Part shown: one piece after another, positions 63,481-64,000 of the stretch
Layout: the number at the start of each line of letters is the position of its first letter
How positions within the stretch are numbered: position 1 is the stretch's first letter
Origin: Fulvitalea axinellae
Lineage (GTDB): Bacteria > Bacteroidota > Bacteroidia > Cytophagales > Cyclobacteriaceae
DNA length: 64,000 bases
NCBI RefSeq assembly: GCF_036492835.1
Contig: NZ_AP025314.1
Location: 372,001 to 436,000 of the forward strand
Direction of reading: 5' to 3'
Notes under the pieces: generated by a model
Told to the model about the DNA's origin: nothing
The model's database searches: none
Seen by the model: the letters and a program-made list of their open reading frames with translations, nothing else
Program-made: the position numbers and the translations under genes

Positions 63481-64000
63481 TCAATTTAAGTCATTTAACC
63501 AATTGGTGATTGAATCCAGAAAACCATCGCACCTTACATATTCCCAGTTCTTATCTTCAAACTCATAAATGGCACCTGTTTTAGCCTGCCACATATTATG
63601 ATTACAATTTGGAAAAGTTTTAACGGTTAAATCAGCTTTTGTTTTCAATGTCTTTTCGTAAAGTGCCTTTGTCTTTGTCCAATCTACTGCCGTATCTGTT
63701 TCTCCAAATAAGGCAAGTACTGGAATTGTAATTCTTGATAGCATCTGGTCAAAATTCTCCAAATACAATGGTAGTTCAGAGTCTTTATCTAATGTGGTAT
63801 TTTGCAGATTTTTTTGATATTCATAATAACTTTCTTCACTTATCCCTCCGTTAGTGATTTTTTTCCAAAACTTATTCTCTCGAAGATTCTTAGTTGCTGA
63901 TAGATAATATGTATAGCTTGCTCCACCACGAGATAATAGAATGCTATTGTGCCATTCATTCATAATAATATTGATAGAGTCTTTTGGGCTACCGTTGATG
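63481..64000 (-). CDS. Alpha/beta hydrolase, C-terminal part (gene cut by window end)
   Basis: The frame stays open from 63481 to the window edge; residues INGSPKDSINII precede the first internal Met, so the start lies beyond 64000. About 172 residues are visible. The C-terminal hydrolase features are present: IPVLALFGETDTAVD with the catalytic acid and FPNCNHNMW with the catalytic His. The nucleophile Ser and oxyanion loop lie outside. Substrate unknown; related proteins are esterases or acyl-thioester hydrolases. Its base composition is far more AT-rich than the neighbours, which suggests horizontal gain. Confidence 0.8.
   Translation of the reverse strand, partial: INGSPKDSINIIMNEWHNSILLSRGGASYTYYLSATKNLRENKFWKKITNGGISEESYYEYQKNLQNTTLDKDSELPLYLENFDQMLSRITIPVLALFGETDTAVDWTKTKALYEKTLKTKADLTVKTFPNCNHNMWQAKTGAIYEFEDKNWEYVRCDGFLDSITNWLNDLN

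Overview
The window looks like a chromosomal segment of a Gram-negative Bacteroidota bacterium, probably a marine Cytophagales-type organism. The evidence is: a type IX secretion sorting domain, TonB-dependent receptors with CarboxypepD_reg-like N-termini, surface-type lipoprotein signals with acidic residues after the Cys, Bacteroidota -7 boxes (TAnnTTTG) with few Shine-Dalgarno sites, a tmRNA whose tag reads GETNYAMAA, split heptose kinase, Kdo transferase, and families such as DUF4834. The genus is inference only. I see no prophage, CRISPR array or SusC/SusD polysaccharide locus.

Layout. 1-270: a partial tRNA and two identical tRNA-Gly genes. 0.4-13.7 kb: MoxR ATPase; a surface lipoprotein plus TonB receptor pair; an exported transglutaminase-like protein; a DUF885 lipoprotein; a GH31 glycosidase; ChrA. 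13.8-20.3 kb (minus strand): YitT protein, KtrB-type potassium channel, heptose kinase, then RluB-type pseudouridine synthase, ScpB and a zinc-less DksA-like protein. 20.9-28.4 kb: large T9SS cargo protein, trkA-trkH, DUF4834, and a PadR regulator with a membrane partner and a 36-bp palindromic operator. 28.7-43.4 kb: GH13 amylase lipoprotein, ADP-ribosylglycohydrolase-like protein, tmRNA, an outer-membrane protein, 2-Cys peroxiredoxin, waaA-rsgA, a second YitT operon, a sulfatase and a second TonB receptor.

43.5-49.3 kb is the accessory part. It holds a complete ISAs1-type insertion sequence with a 10-bp target duplication, orphan secreted or lipoprotein genes, an IS30-type DNA-binding domain without a catalytic domain, a decayed OmpA-like fragment, and an unusual thioredoxin/outer-membrane beta-barrel fusion. 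49.3-64.0 kb: GH95 fucosidase, secreted heavy-metal-binding protein with a Cys-rich tail, an ECF sigma factor with a clear promoter, a marR-ohr-oxidoreductase-yqhD detoxification cluster, ileS-lspA with separate terminators, a GC-rich repeat cluster, a coiled-coil protein, and a partial AT-rich alpha/beta hydrolase cut by the window edge.

Functional themes are glycan breakdown (GH31, GH13, GH95, sulfatase), envelope biogenesis (RfaE1, WaaA, LspA), potassium uptake (KtrB-like, TrkA, TrkH) and redox defence (AhpC, Ohr, YqhD, MDR). No locus is convincingly a wholly new system. The best candidates for novelty are the thioredoxin/beta-barrel fusion, the sulfatase whose maturation motif ends in Cys instead of Arg, and the 45-48 kb orphan gene block.
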